This document shows positions 38,136-46,297 of a stretch of DNA of 64,000 nucleotides, piece by piece. Both the position numbers and the translations under genes were made by a program. The number at the start of each line of letters is the position of its first letter. The stretch's first letter is position 1. This stretch comes from Lachnospiraceae bacterium (GTDB lineage: Bacteria; Bacillota; Clostridia; Lachnospirales; Lachnospiraceae): positions 186,001 to 250,000 of the forward strand of contig JAAWEK010000003.1 of the NCBI GenBank assembly GCA_022794265.1, read 5' to 3'. Under the pieces are notes generated by a model. That model had not been told where the DNA came from and searched no databases. It was given only the letters and a program-made list of their open reading frames with translations.

Positions 38136-38636
38136 TTATTCTATCATATGATTCAACCGTTTTATCATCAATCCCGATATGATTCCGATCACAATCCCTG
38201 ATAATATTCCGGCAATCATCAAAACCGGCAGATAATATAATATGGAATAATTATCGACCAGAACGGAAGCTGCTGCAATCTGTCCCAGATTATGGGATAC
38301 TCCTCCGCAAATACTGACCCCTAAAGAATGTATGCCTTTTATTCTCTTTACCGTAAGCATGACTGTCAGACTCACCAACGCTCCACATATGGAAAATGAA
38401 ATAGACACCAAATTACCAAACAGGATTCCGATGATTAAGATCCGTATAAAATTTATAATTAATGCAGATACACCGCCTATAGAATATATGGCAAATACAA
38501 TAATGATATTGGCAAACCCGGGTTTTGCGCCCGGAATACCAATTGTAATGGGAAGCAGCATTTCTACATAACTCAGGACAACGGCAATAGCCGCATACAT
38601 GCCAATCCATGCAGTTTTTCGGGACTTATCATTCAA
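38136..38636 (-). CDS. Gx transporter family protein (HepS-component-I-like)
   Basis: About 166 residues with five to six membrane segments. The motif IPGAKPGFANIIIVFAIYSIGG is the hallmark of the 'Gx transporter' family, an ECF-like small membrane protein that co-occurs with NusG-II proteins, ApbE and Rnf genes. The substrate is unknown; a flavin or quinone-linked precursor is inferred from the neighbours. I favour the TTG start at 38636 because GGGAGG lies nine bases upstream; TTG at 38690 (184 residues, coupled to the NusG-II stop) and ATG at 38663 are alternatives. Confidence 0.85.
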   Translation of the reverse strand: MNDKSRKTAWIGMYAAIAVVLSYVEMLLPITIGIPGAKPGFANIIIVFAIYSIGGVSALIINFIRILIIGILFGNLVSISFSICGALVSLTVMLTVKRIKGIHSLGVSICGGVSHNLGQIAAASVLVDNYSILYYLPVLMIAGILSGIVIGIISGLMIKRLNHMIE

Positions 38637-38692
38637 ATCCAGGTTCCTCCCTTTCCCATTCATCTGTCCAATATCGTTTCGTATTCTCAATG

Positions 38693-39076
38693 TTACTCTG
38701 CAATCCCATCCAGTCCGGTTTCCTTTTTGTTTTCTATTTTTATCACCAGCTTATGGGGCAGGCAGATAATGGATTCTCCATTCTTCGATATCGGTGTGTG
38801 GTTCACACAGACCTGATTTCTACAGCTGGAACTGCTGACACGGACGTTTCCATGTTCAATGAGAACTTCATTATATTCGTTTCCAACCGGGATACGATAC
38901 CGCTGACTGTCCATAAGATCATAGGAGGCATATAGTTGGCCGTCAATATACACTCCTGCCCGGTTTCCACCGGTTCCGTAAATCAAAGGAATTATAAAAT
39001 AAGCGGCAATAGCGACGGTCAATAATCCGGTCATGATCATAATGTCTTTTTTATAATTATGGATAAAATTTTTCAT
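38693..39076 (-). CDS. NusG domain II-containing extracytoplasmic protein
   Basis: 127 residues. One N-terminal membrane segment (IMIMTGLLTVAIAAYFIIPLI) followed by an external NusG-II domain with conserved cysteines in SSSCRNQVCVNHTPISKNG and IICLPHKLVI. Such proteins occur beside Gx transporters in flavin-based extracytoplasmic electron-transfer loci; the molecular role is unknown. GGGGA precedes the ATG; a promoter is visible upstream. Confidence 0.88.
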   Translation of the reverse strand: MKNFIHNYKKDIMIMTGLLTVAIAAYFIIPLIYGTGGNRAGVYIDGQLYASYDLMDSQRYRIPVGNEYNEVLIEHGNVRVSSSSCRNQVCVNHTPISKNGESIICLPHKLVIKIENKKETGLDGIAE

Positions 39077-39118
39077 TAAAATTCCCCATCACAAGAACTT
39101 ATGTTTTGTTTCCTGTAT

Positions 39119-39147
39119 AATATATCATAAATTCTTGAGGATTACAA
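39119..39147 (-). promoter_or_regulatory. Promoter of the NusG-II/Gx operon
   Basis: Minus strand TTGTAA (39142-39147), a 17-base spacer, TATATT (39119-39124). The remaining 39148-39279 stretch of this 280-base intergenic region holds no gene I can support; it contains a small ATCCGG/CCGGAT dyad. Confidence 0.5.
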
Positions 39148-39279
39148 TGAATTTATACTATATTTAGAACTCAATTATAAATATTTTTTTGAAAAGAATT
39201 GCAGACGGATTGTGATTTTTCTTAACGGACACAGTCACATCCGGACCGGTTTCCCCGGATAAAGCTGAAAATCTCTCTA

Positions 39280-39308
39280 TTTCCACACTCTCAGATTAGT
39301 GGTATAAT
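39280..39308 (+). promoter_or_regulatory. Promoter of the small gene at 39357
   Basis: TTTCCA (39280-39285), a 17-base spacer, and a perfect TATAAT (39303-39308). Confidence 0.5.
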
Positions 39309-39356
39309 TAGAATGGACAAAACAATAAATTGGAGATTGTAAAGGAGAAATTTGAA

Positions 39357-39572
39357 ATGAGTAAATATGATGCTCTTTGGAAATATGTACAGGATAATGG
39401 AAGTCATTCATTTAAACTAACTTTTGATGAAATTACAGAAATAGCAGGAATAGCGATTGACCATTCATTTTTGAATCACAAAAAGGAACTTTCAGAATTT
39501 GGCTATGAAGTCGGAAAAATATCTTTGAAAGAGAAAACTGTTATATTTTATAAACTTGCTGAAAAATCCTAA
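39357..39572 (+). CDS. Small protein of unknown function, 71 residues
   Basis: The ATG at 39357 is preceded by AAAGGAG; the sequence starts MSKYDALWKYVQDNG. The layout (KYDALWKYV, a middle FDEITEIAG segment, then NHKKELSEFGYEVGKI) resembles small DNA-binding-like or toxin-associated proteins found across Clostridia, but I cannot name the family with confidence. More AT-rich than its neighbours. One of few plus-strand genes, upstream of apbE by 74 bases. Confidence 0.75.
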   Translation: MSKYDALWKYVQDNGSHSFKLTFDEITEIAGIAIDHSFLNHKKELSEFGYEVGKISLKEKTVIFYKLAEKS

Positions 39573-39646
39573 CCTGCAATAGGGACGGAACCAGAGAACA
39601 ACAAATAAATCTTTAATATATGTAAAAATTACAGGAGTTATCCCTC

Positions 39647-40687
39647 ATGAGACTAGATCAGAAATTTTCATTCCGGTTTATATTCTTTATTATTCTTATC
39701 CCGATTTCTTTCATTTCCGGTTGCGGAAAAATCCCCAACAGGAATACCGCCATATCCGATACCGCATTTTACTTCGACACCGCCGTCACCATCACCCTGT
39801 ATGGAGAAGGTAATAAAAAATATATTGCCCAGGCCTTTAAACTCTGCGAATATTATGAAAATCTTTTTAGTAAAACCATACCGTCCAGTGATGTTTCCCG
39901 CATTAACCAGACTTCCATATCAGGAATCCCAGCCGTTGTAGCTGATGATACGTTCCGGCTGATTCAGAAAAGTATGGAATATGCCGAACTCAGCCATGGG
40001 GCCTTTGATATCACCACAGGAGCTCTCAGCGCCTTATGGGATTTTACCGGCGAACACCCGGAAATTCCATCGGAATCCATGATTTCTGAATGTTTGGCTA
40101 CGGTAGATTACAGGTCGGTTCTATTAAATGTTAACAATAAAACCGTTATGTTAACGAATCAGGGAACAATCCTTGATTTGGGTGGAATCGCCAAAGGATT
40201 TATTGCGGACAAACTAAAAGAATACCTGCAAACCCAGGGAGTCCAGAACGCAATCATAAATCTGGGTGGTAATATATTACTTTTACATGATAAACCGGAT
40301 GGTACCCCATACAACATAGGACTTCAAAAACCCTTTGGAACTGGTGGAGAAACCATTGCAACTCTTCAACTGGCAGATAAATCCATTGTATCTTCCGGCA
40401 TATATGAACGGTATTTTTATGAGAATGATACATTATACCATCATATTCTGGATACGGCTACCGGTTATCCGGTGGCAAATGATTTATTGGGCGTAACGAT
40501 AATCTCCGACTGTTCCGCAGACGGTGATGCGCTGAGTACCACATGTTTTACACTGGGAACGGAAGACGGACTGGCGCTGATTGAATCCCTCCCCCGGACG
40601 GAAGCCGTCTTTATTACTTCTGATTATCAATTAATCTTAAGTTCTGGTTTAAAGAAAACTGAAAATATCATAACTCTAAAGGAATAA
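39647..40687 (+). CDS. apbE: FAD:protein FMN transferase
   Basis: 346 residues. A signal peptide ends at a lipobox (ISGC, cysteine near residue 26), so it is a lipoprotein. ApbE motifs: DTAVTITLYGEG, FDITTGALSALW, LDLGGIAKGFIADKL, NLGGNI and the C-terminal HHILDTATGYPV with ISDCSADGDALST. It attaches FMN to threonines in RnfD and RnfG, whose genes carry intact target motifs in this window. It faces the rnf operon across a shared terminator. Confidence 0.96.
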   Translation: MRLDQKFSFRFIFFIILIPISFISGCGKIPNRNTAISDTAFYFDTAVTITLYGEGNKKYIAQAFKLCEYYENLFSKTIPSSDVSRINQTSISGIPAVVADDTFRLIQKSMEYAELSHGAFDITTGALSALWDFTGEHPEIPSESMISECLATVDYRSVLLNVNNKTVMLTNQGTILDLGGIAKGFIADKLKEYLQTQGVQNAIINLGGNILLLHDKPDGTPYNIGLQKPFGTGGETIATLQLADKSIVSSGIYERYFYENDTLYHHILDTATGYPVANDLLGVTIISDCSADGDALSTTCFTLGTEDGLALIESLPRTEAVFITSDYQLILSSGLKKTENIITLKE

Positions 40688-40705
40688 CTTTATACTATAT
40701 CAGAG

Positions 40706-40740
40706 AAAAAAGCATCTATTTTACTAATAGATGCTTTTCC
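40706..40740. terminator. Bidirectional terminator between apbE and rnfB
   Basis: AAAAGCATCTATT and TAATAGATGCTTTT pair around a four-base loop (13-bp stem), flanked by A-run and T-run, so it can end transcription of apbE on the plus strand and of the rnf operon on the minus strand. Confidence 0.85.
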
Positions 40741-40791
40741 GATTTTAATATTCCTTTATGCAATGCTTCAGTACAAATTATCAGATACATT

Positions 40792-41580
40792 TTAACGAAT
40801 TACCTTAACCGGACATTTCTCCTTACATTTTCCGCAATTTGTACATTTATCATAATCAATCCGGGCCAGATTGTTTTCTACATGAATCGCATCTGCCTCA
40901 CAGACCTTCTCACACATCTTACATCCGATGCATCCGGCATTACAGGCTGCCTTCACATCTTTTCCTTTTTCATTGGAACTGCAGGAAACGAAGTGTTTAT
41001 TCTCATATGGAACCAATTCAATCAGATGTTTTGGACATTCCATAATACATCTTCCACAGGAAACACATTTTTCACGGTCCACCACAGCCACACCATCTTT
41101 TATATGTATGGCGTCAAAGTCACAAACACTGACACAGGAACCAAATCCCAGACATCCGAAGGCGCAGGATTTTTGCCCTCCTCCAGTCGTAGCAGTTGCC
41201 TGCTTACAATTTTCATTTCCATAATAATCAAACCGGTCTTTCGCTTTCTCACAGGTACCACTGCACTTTACAAAAGCAACTTTTTTCACGACTTCTACCT
41301 GACTGCCCATAATCCGGGCTATGGCTTCTGCCACTGAAGCGCCTCCCACCGGACATCCGTCAGCTTTCGCCTCTCCTGCTGCAATGGCTTTCGCCAGGGC
41401 ATCACATCCCGCATAGCCACAACCGCCGCAATTATTGCCAGGCAGTTGTTCCCTTACGGCAATTTCCTTCTCATCTGTCTGCACTTCAAACGCTTTTCCT
41501 GCAAATCCCAGCAACAGACCAATCACCAGACCAGTACCTCCTACCAGACAGGCTGCGATTATTATACCTGTTATACTCAT
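40792..41580 (-). CDS. rnfB: Rnf complex subunit B (iron-sulfur)
   Basis: 262 residues. N-terminal membrane segment (IIIAACLVGGTGLVIGLLLG), then the CGGCGYAGCDAL cluster domain and C-terminal ferredoxin motifs: FGSCVSVCDFDAI, CVSCGRCIMECP, GCIGCKMCEKVCEA, CTNCGKCKEKCP. This is the cytoplasmic entry for ferredoxin electrons. The ATG at 41580 has AGGAGG eight bases upstream; the longer frame to 41646 has none. Last gene of rnfCDGEAB. Confidence 0.97.
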   Translation of the reverse strand: MSITGIIIAACLVGGTGLVIGLLLGFAGKAFEVQTDEKEIAVREQLPGNNCGGCGYAGCDALAKAIAAGEAKADGCPVGGASVAEAIARIMGSQVEVVKKVAFVKCSGTCEKAKDRFDYYGNENCKQATATTGGGQKSCAFGCLGFGSCVSVCDFDAIHIKDGVAVVDREKCVSCGRCIMECPKHLIELVPYENKHFVSCSSNEKGKDVKAACNAGCIGCKMCEKVCEADAIHVENNLARIDYDKCTNCGKCKEKCPVKVIR

Positions 41581-41614
41581 TTCAGTTGCCTCCTTCTGTA
41601 TTCTGTTTCTGCTG

Positions 41615-42190
41615 TTACAATAAACCGGAAAAACCGGAAAAAGCAATTGCCATCAGTCCCGCTGTAATAAGAACCATCGGCATACCCTTTAACGCTGGCG
41701 AATAGTCATTATATTCTGTTTTTTCCCGGATTCCTGCCATAATAACAATAGCAACCGTGAATCCCACAGAAGTTCCCAGTCCGTTTACTACTCCTTCCAA
41801 TATGCCATAACTGTTCTGTACGTTTAAAAGAGCAACACCCAGTACCGCACAGTTCGTGGTAATCAGTGGCAGGTATACCCCCAATGCTTCATACAATGAC
41901 GGACTGATTTTTTTCAGTACCATTTCCACAAACTGAACCAAAGCTGCGATTACAAGTATAAATACAATGGTATTTAGATAGGTCATATCCGTTGGTACCA
42001 GAATAAATTTATAAATCAAACCGGTCAACAGGGAAGACAGGGTTATTACAAAGATAACTGCCGCCCCCATACCGCCTGCAGTCTTAACCTTTTTGGACAC
42101 TCCAAGAAACGGACAGAGACCAAGAAACTGGCTCAATACAACATTATTGACAAGGGCCGCTGTAATTCCGATGATCAGCACTTCTTTCAT
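41615..42190 (-). CDS. rnfA: Rnf complex subunit A
   Basis: 191 residues with six membrane segments (RsxA type). Signature NNVVLSQFLGLCPFLGVSKK at the start and TNCAVLGVALLN in the middle. RnfA and RnfE are homologous and form an inverted pair that holds an intramembrane iron-sulfur cluster; the needed Cys (GLCPFLG, TNCAVLG) are present. AGGAGG lies inside the end of rnfE, so the two are coupled. Confidence 0.96.
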   Translation of the reverse strand: MKEVLIIGITAALVNNVVLSQFLGLCPFLGVSKKVKTAGGMGAAVIFVITLSSLLTGLIYKFILVPTDMTYLNTIVFILVIAALVQFVEMVLKKISPSLYEALGVYLPLITTNCAVLGVALLNVQNSYGILEGVVNGLGTSVGFTVAIVIMAGIREKTEYNDYSPALKGMPMVLITAGLMAIAFSGFSGLL

Positions 42191-42191
42191 A

Positions 42192-42893
42192 TTATGCTTC
42201 CTCCTTTACCAAATCCAGATTCTTCGCTTCCTCTTTCCGTTCCCCGCATTCCAGGCTGCAGCCAGAACAGTCGGAACAACATTTCATTTCCTTTGGTTTC
42301 TTTCCGTGGGATATCCGGATCTTATTCTGGATGGCTACCAGTCCGGCAAGCACAAAAAAGGCTCCTGGCGCCAGACCGATAATCTTAATACAGTAATCCT
42401 CTGGTATCAGCCGGAAAGATGCAACGGTTCCAGACCCGATAAGTTCCCTTACAAGACCCAGACAGGATAATCCCAAAGTAAATCCCAGCCCCATTCCGAT
42501 TCCGTCAAACACAGAAGGAAGCACCGGATTTTTGGATGCATATGCTTCCGCCCGTCCGAGAATAATACAGTTTACCACAATCAACGGTATATAAATACCC
42601 AGTGCGGAATTCAGGGAAGGCAGATATGCCTGTAGCATAAACTGTACAATCGTAACAAAACTGGCGACAATTACTATAAATGCCGGCATCCGAACCTTAT
42701 CCGGTATGATGTTCCGCAACAGGGCAATGATTGCATTGGATGCAGTCAATACCACCATGGTAGTCATTCCCATACCAAAGCCGTTGACCAGAGATGACGT
42801 AACGGCCAGTGTGGGACACATTCCCAACATAAGAACAAAAGTAGGATTTTCTTTTATTATTCCGTTATATAAACGCTCCACACATCTATTCAT
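42192..42893 (-). CDS. rnfE: Rnf complex subunit E, with Cys-rich C-terminal tail
   Basis: About 233 residues with six membrane segments. Signature ENPTFVLMLGMCPTLAVTSS and VNCIILGRAEAYASKNP. After the last segment the protein carries a tail of about 40 residues with five cysteines in MKCCSDCSGCSLECGERK, near residues 204-221, likely cytoplasmic. I start at ATG 42893 because GGAGG lies eight bases upstream; ATG 42908 is an alternative. Its start overlaps the rnfG stop. Confidence 0.95.
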   Translation of the reverse strand: MNRCVERLYNGIIKENPTFVLMLGMCPTLAVTSSLVNGFGMGMTTMVVLTASNAIIALLRNIIPDKVRMPAFIVIVASFVTIVQFMLQAYLPSLNSALGIYIPLIVVNCIILGRAEAYASKNPVLPSVFDGIGMGLGFTLGLSCLGLVRELIGSGTVASFRLIPEDYCIKIIGLAPGAFFVLAGLVAIQNKIRISHGKKPKEMKCCSDCSGCSLECGERKEEAKNLDLVKEEA

Positions 42894-43512
42894 CTGCTCT
42901 GCCTCCATTCTCTCCGGAAAGGAATCTGTAACACAGAATTCCGGCGTTCACACCATTGGTCACCGCATTAGTGGTGACAGTGGCGCCACTGATGGCATCA
43001 ATTTCATTGTCCGCCTGCTTTCCGTTTTTTACATAGGAAAAGGAATCTGCTTTTTTTCCAGTAAACTGATTCTTAAATCCTGCCGTATCCGCCTTCATAC
43101 CAACACCAGCGGTTTCATTCAGTGTTAAGAAAGAAATTCCGTTTATGGTTCCGTCTTTCTGTATTCCAAACGTAAACGTAATTTCACCACCATAACCTTC
43201 TTTATCGGTAACCGTTATTACATACCCAATCTCTGTTCCGGATGAATCCTTTGCCGATACGGCTTCCTGAATATAAACCATATGCTCCGGATATCCATTC
43301 TCCTTCAGATAAGTTTCTAATGCAGTTTCATCATATTCCAGTTCTTCAAAACGGTCCGCTTCTTCAAACACCTTTTTATATGCTTCCTGTTTTGTCTTTT
43401 CCTCCTGTTCTGCCCGGGGCTTCTTTGTTCCCTCATAGACGGCACCAAGAAGTATGCCGGACACAAGGGTAATAATACACAGGATTAAAGAATTCTTAAT
43501 GATTTCTTTCAT
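42886..43512 (-). CDS. rnfG: Rnf complex subunit G (FMN-binding)
   Basis: 208 residues. One N-terminal membrane segment and an extracytoplasmic FMN-binding domain. The flavinylation motif SGATVT is intact in DAISGATVTTNAVTNGV near residues 174-190, with threonine the expected FMN attachment site for ApbE. AAAGGAAG is upstream of the ATG at 43512; the longer frame to 43539 lacks a ribosome site. Confidence 0.96.
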   Translation of the reverse strand: MKEIIKNSLILCIITLVSGILLGAVYEGTKKPRAEQEEKTKQEAYKKVFEEADRFEELEYDETALETYLKENGYPEHMVYIQEAVSAKDSSGTEIGYVITVTDKEGYGGEITFTFGIQKDGTINGISFLTLNETAGVGMKADTAGFKNQFTGKKADSFSYVKNGKQADNEIDAISGATVTTNAVTNGVNAGILCYRFLSGENGGRADE

Positions 43513-43548
43513 ATTGCTTCCTTTCTGCCATTTGAACACTCATGGACT

Positions 43549-44502
43549 TCATGCTGCCGATTTTTTCTTTTCCCTGCCGAACCCTCTCGGAATCGTGATG
43601 CGTTCAATCAGCGGTACCAGAAGATTACAGAAAATAATGGCATAGGATACGCCTTCCGCCCCGGAATTTTCACTGCTGAGCAACCGGAACGCCCCTGTCA
43701 GCAATCCCAGGCAGATACCAAATATGATACGTCCCATAGGTGTAACCGGTGATGTCACATAATCCGTTGCCATAAACCAGGCGCCCAGCATGAAACCGCC
43801 GCCGCAAAGCTGACCGGCAATAAACGTGAAATCCACACCGCCGTTGCAGGCCGTATAAATAACGGCAAATACAGTAAAAGTTCCAATATAGAACAATGGA
43901 ATCCTGAAATCAATGATTTTCCTGATCAGGAGATAAGCGGCACCCACCAGCAACGCCAGAGCTGAAGTTTCTCCAATAGTACCAGCCGTATTGCCCAAAA
44001 ACATATGTAATAAATCATAAGATTCCCCATGTTTCATATTGTATAATGGAGTGGCTCCCGTTACTCCATCATAAGTAAAAGCCGTCATTTTTCCAGTAAA
44101 AGATAACAATAAGAAACACCGGGCCGCTAACGCCGGATTCATAAAATTCTGTCCCAGTCCTCCGAAAATCTGTTTTACAATTAAAATAGCAAACACCGCG
44201 CCCAGTATAGCAATCCAGAACGGAATCGTGGACGGCAGATTCAGAGCCAGCAGCAGACCTGTCACTACCGCACTCAAATCATAAACCGTAATGGCCTTAT
44301 GCAGCAGCTTTTCATATAAAAATTCCGTTAATACTGCGGCCATAATCGTAACCAGAATTACCAGCAGCGCCCGGATTCCAAAATTATAGATTCCAAAAAT
44401 ACCTGCCGGAAGCAATGCAATGATTACGTCCAGCATGATCATCTGTGTTGTCTGCTTATCCCTTACATGCGGATTCGAAGACACATTAAGCATTCCACTC
44501 AC
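43549..44502 (-). CDS. rnfD: Rnf complex subunit D (FMN-binding membrane protein)
   Basis: 317 residues from a GTG at 44502. Multi-pass membrane protein with NVSSNPHVRD at the start, ending in a basic GFGREKKKSAA. The FMN attachment motif DGVTGATPL is present. The GTG has GAGGTG six bases upstream and lies 10 bases after the rnfC stop. The longer ATG frame (to 44535) would overlap rnfC by 23 bases and has no ribosome site. Confidence 0.95.
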   Translation of the reverse strand: MSGMLNVSSNPHVRDKQTTQMIMLDVIIALLPAGIFGIYNFGIRALLVILVTIMAAVLTEFLYEKLLHKAITVYDLSAVVTGLLLALNLPSTIPFWIAILGAVFAILIVKQIFGGLGQNFMNPALAARCFLLLSFTGKMTAFTYDGVTGATPLYNMKHGESYDLLHMFLGNTAGTIGETSALALLVGAAYLLIRKIIDFRIPLFYIGTFTVFAVIYTACNGGVDFTFIAGQLCGGGFMLGAWFMATDYVTSPVTPMGRIIFGICLGLLTGAFRLLSSENSGAEGVSYAIIFCNLLVPLIERITIPRGFGREKKKSAA

Positions 44503-44512
44503 ATCAAACACC

Positions 44513-45838
44513 TCACTTCTTTTTTCTATCTGCAAGAACTTCTTTCCGCATGGTTTTTATCGCCTGGGTCAGATTCCTCTTTGCCGGGCAGATAAAAGAA
44601 CAGCAACCGCATTCGCAACATTCCATTCCGTTATACCGGATAAAACTGTCTTTATCTCCGCGATTGGAAAAAGTAGCCAGTTTGGACGGCAATACACGGC
44701 CCGGACAGACACTGACACAACGTCCACAGTTGATACAGCTGGTTTCTGTCAGGGATAAAAGCTCATCTTTCTGATAACACAATAGGGCAGATGATGTTTT
44801 TGTAATCGGAACATCGGTGGTACTGAGGGCCATTCCCATCATCGGACCTCCAGAAATAATCTTCTCCGGTGGGTTCACATATCCTCCGGACGCTTCCACC
44901 AGCTCACTTTGATTTGTTCCGATTCTGACCAGATAGTTCTGAGGCTTTACAATTGCATCACCGGTTACTGTAATAACACGCTTGGTTAACGGTCTTCCGT
45001 CCAATACCGCACATTTTATGGCAAATACGGTATCTACATTATCTACCACACAGCCGGCATCCGCCGGAAGCATGGAAGAATTAATCTTCCGTCCGGTAGT
45101 GGCATAAATCAGCATCCGCTCAGCTCCCTGTGGATACTTGGTATGTAATTTCTTAACTTCAATCCGTTCTTCTCCTTTAACCAGTTCTTTTATTCTGGCA
45201 ATGGCATCCGGTTTATTGTCTTCGATTGCTATGTATCCCTTTGCTCTGTCAAATAACTTCAGCATGACTTTCAGTCCGGCAATCAGTGACTGAGGGTCTT
45301 CCATCAGCTTCCGGTAATCGGAAGTCAGATATGGTTCACACTCTGCACCGTTCACGATAACGTACTCAATGTCCTCCGGATTCTTTGGTGAAAGTTTTAC
45401 ATGGGTCGGAAATCCGGCACCGCCCATACCTACGATTCCCGCTTCTTTTACCAAAGCAATGATTTCCTCCCTTGTAAGTTCTTCCAGCGGTTTCGGCTTT
45501 TTTATTTCTGCTTCCCGGAACTCCAAATCGTTTTCAATGATAATACACGGACTTTTGCTTCCATTTACCAGAAGTCTCGGCTCAATTGCCTTAACAATAC
45601 CCGATACGGATGAATGTACATTTGCGGAAACAAATCCGGAAGCCTGTGCAATCAGCTGTCCTGCCAGAACCTGGTCCCCCGGATTTACAACCGGCACTGC
45701 AGGCGCACCGATATGCTGTGACAGTGCGATTGCAACTTCTCCTTTCGGCTTATATTCACAAATAAGGCCATCCTTGGAAATATCTTTTCCATCATAAGGA
45801 TGAACTCCTCCTATAAATGTCAAAATTGACATATGCAT
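44513..45838 (-). CDS. rnfC: Rnf complex subunit C (NADH-binding)
   Basis: 441 residues. NADH/FMN-binding domain with GIVGMGGAGFPTHVKL, followed by SLBB-like region and two ferredoxin clusters, CINCGRCVSVCPGRVLP and CCECGCCSFICPAKRNL. Passes electrons from ferredoxin to NAD+ (or back) while Na+ or H+ is moved. First gene of the rnfCDGEAB operon. Start ATG 45838, or 45832 three codons in; AGAGGG lies just upstream. Confidence 0.97.
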   Translation of the reverse strand: MHMSILTFIGGVHPYDGKDISKDGLICEYKPKGEVAIALSQHIGAPAVPVVNPGDQVLAGQLIAQASGFVSANVHSSVSGIVKAIEPRLLVNGSKSPCIIIENDLEFREAEIKKPKPLEELTREEIIALVKEAGIVGMGGAGFPTHVKLSPKNPEDIEYVIVNGAECEPYLTSDYRKLMEDPQSLIAGLKVMLKLFDRAKGYIAIEDNKPDAIARIKELVKGEERIEVKKLHTKYPQGAERMLIYATTGRKINSSMLPADAGCVVDNVDTVFAIKCAVLDGRPLTKRVITVTGDAIVKPQNYLVRIGTNQSELVEASGGYVNPPEKIISGGPMMGMALSTTDVPITKTSSALLCYQKDELLSLTETSCINCGRCVSVCPGRVLPSKLATFSNRGDKDSFIRYNGMECCECGCCSFICPAKRNLTQAIKTMRKEVLADRKKK

Positions 45839-45864
45839 CCCTCTTTTCCAGCATTTAAATCACT

Positions 45865-45892
45865 ATTCTAATTTTAATATAAAAAACGACAA
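45865..45892 (-). promoter_or_regulatory. Possible promoter of the rnf operon
   Basis: Minus strand TTGTCG (45887-45892), a 16-base spacer, TAGAAT (45865-45870). Weak match; other AT-rich hexamers lie nearby. Confidence 0.35.
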
Positions 45893-45945
45893 AATACAAC
45901 GGTTTTATGTAGTTCCCCCAATATTAAACAATTTTAAACATACTG

Positions 45946-45973
45946 AATGGCTGCCAAATGAATGACAGCCATT
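45946..45973 (-). terminator. Hairpin terminator after the SASP gene
   Basis: AATGGCTG (45946-45953) pairs with CAGCCATT (45966-45973). It begins 36 bases after the SASP stop. The T-tract on the minus strand is short, so strength is uncertain. Confidence 0.55.
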
Positions 45974-46008
45974 TTAACATCACCTGTAGATCATTATGGG
46001 ATTGAAAC

Positions 46009-46215
46009 TTATTTACCAGCCATCTGCTTTTCCTGAGCTTCAATCATTTTCTTAACCATATAACCACCTACTGAACCATTCTGAGCGGAAGTCAGATTAC
46101 CATTATAACCGTCTGACAAAGGTACGCCAATTTCATTTGCTACTTCCATTTTTAACTTGTTCATAGCACTCTTTGCTTCGGGTACAGCTGTTTTGTTTGA
46201 ACTTGTGTTATTCAT
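46009..46215 (-). CDS. Small acid-soluble spore protein, alpha/beta type
   Basis: 68 residues with family motifs: MNKLKMEVANEIGVPL, containing the GPR protease site region, and LTSAQNGSVGGYMVKKMIE. These proteins coat spore DNA. GGAGG lies upstream of the ATG at 46215. Evidence that the organism forms spores. A sigma-G promoter is expected upstream but I cannot assign it reliably. Confidence 0.95.
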   Translation of the reverse strand: MNNTSSNKTAVPEAKSAMNKLKMEVANEIGVPLSDGYNGNLTSAQNGSVGGYMVKKMIEAQEKQMAGK

Positions 46216-46297
46216 AATAAACGCCTCCATAAAATTATTGGTTTGATGTTACAATCATATTGTGTGCATGATTCCGTATTATAAACTGGTAATATTT

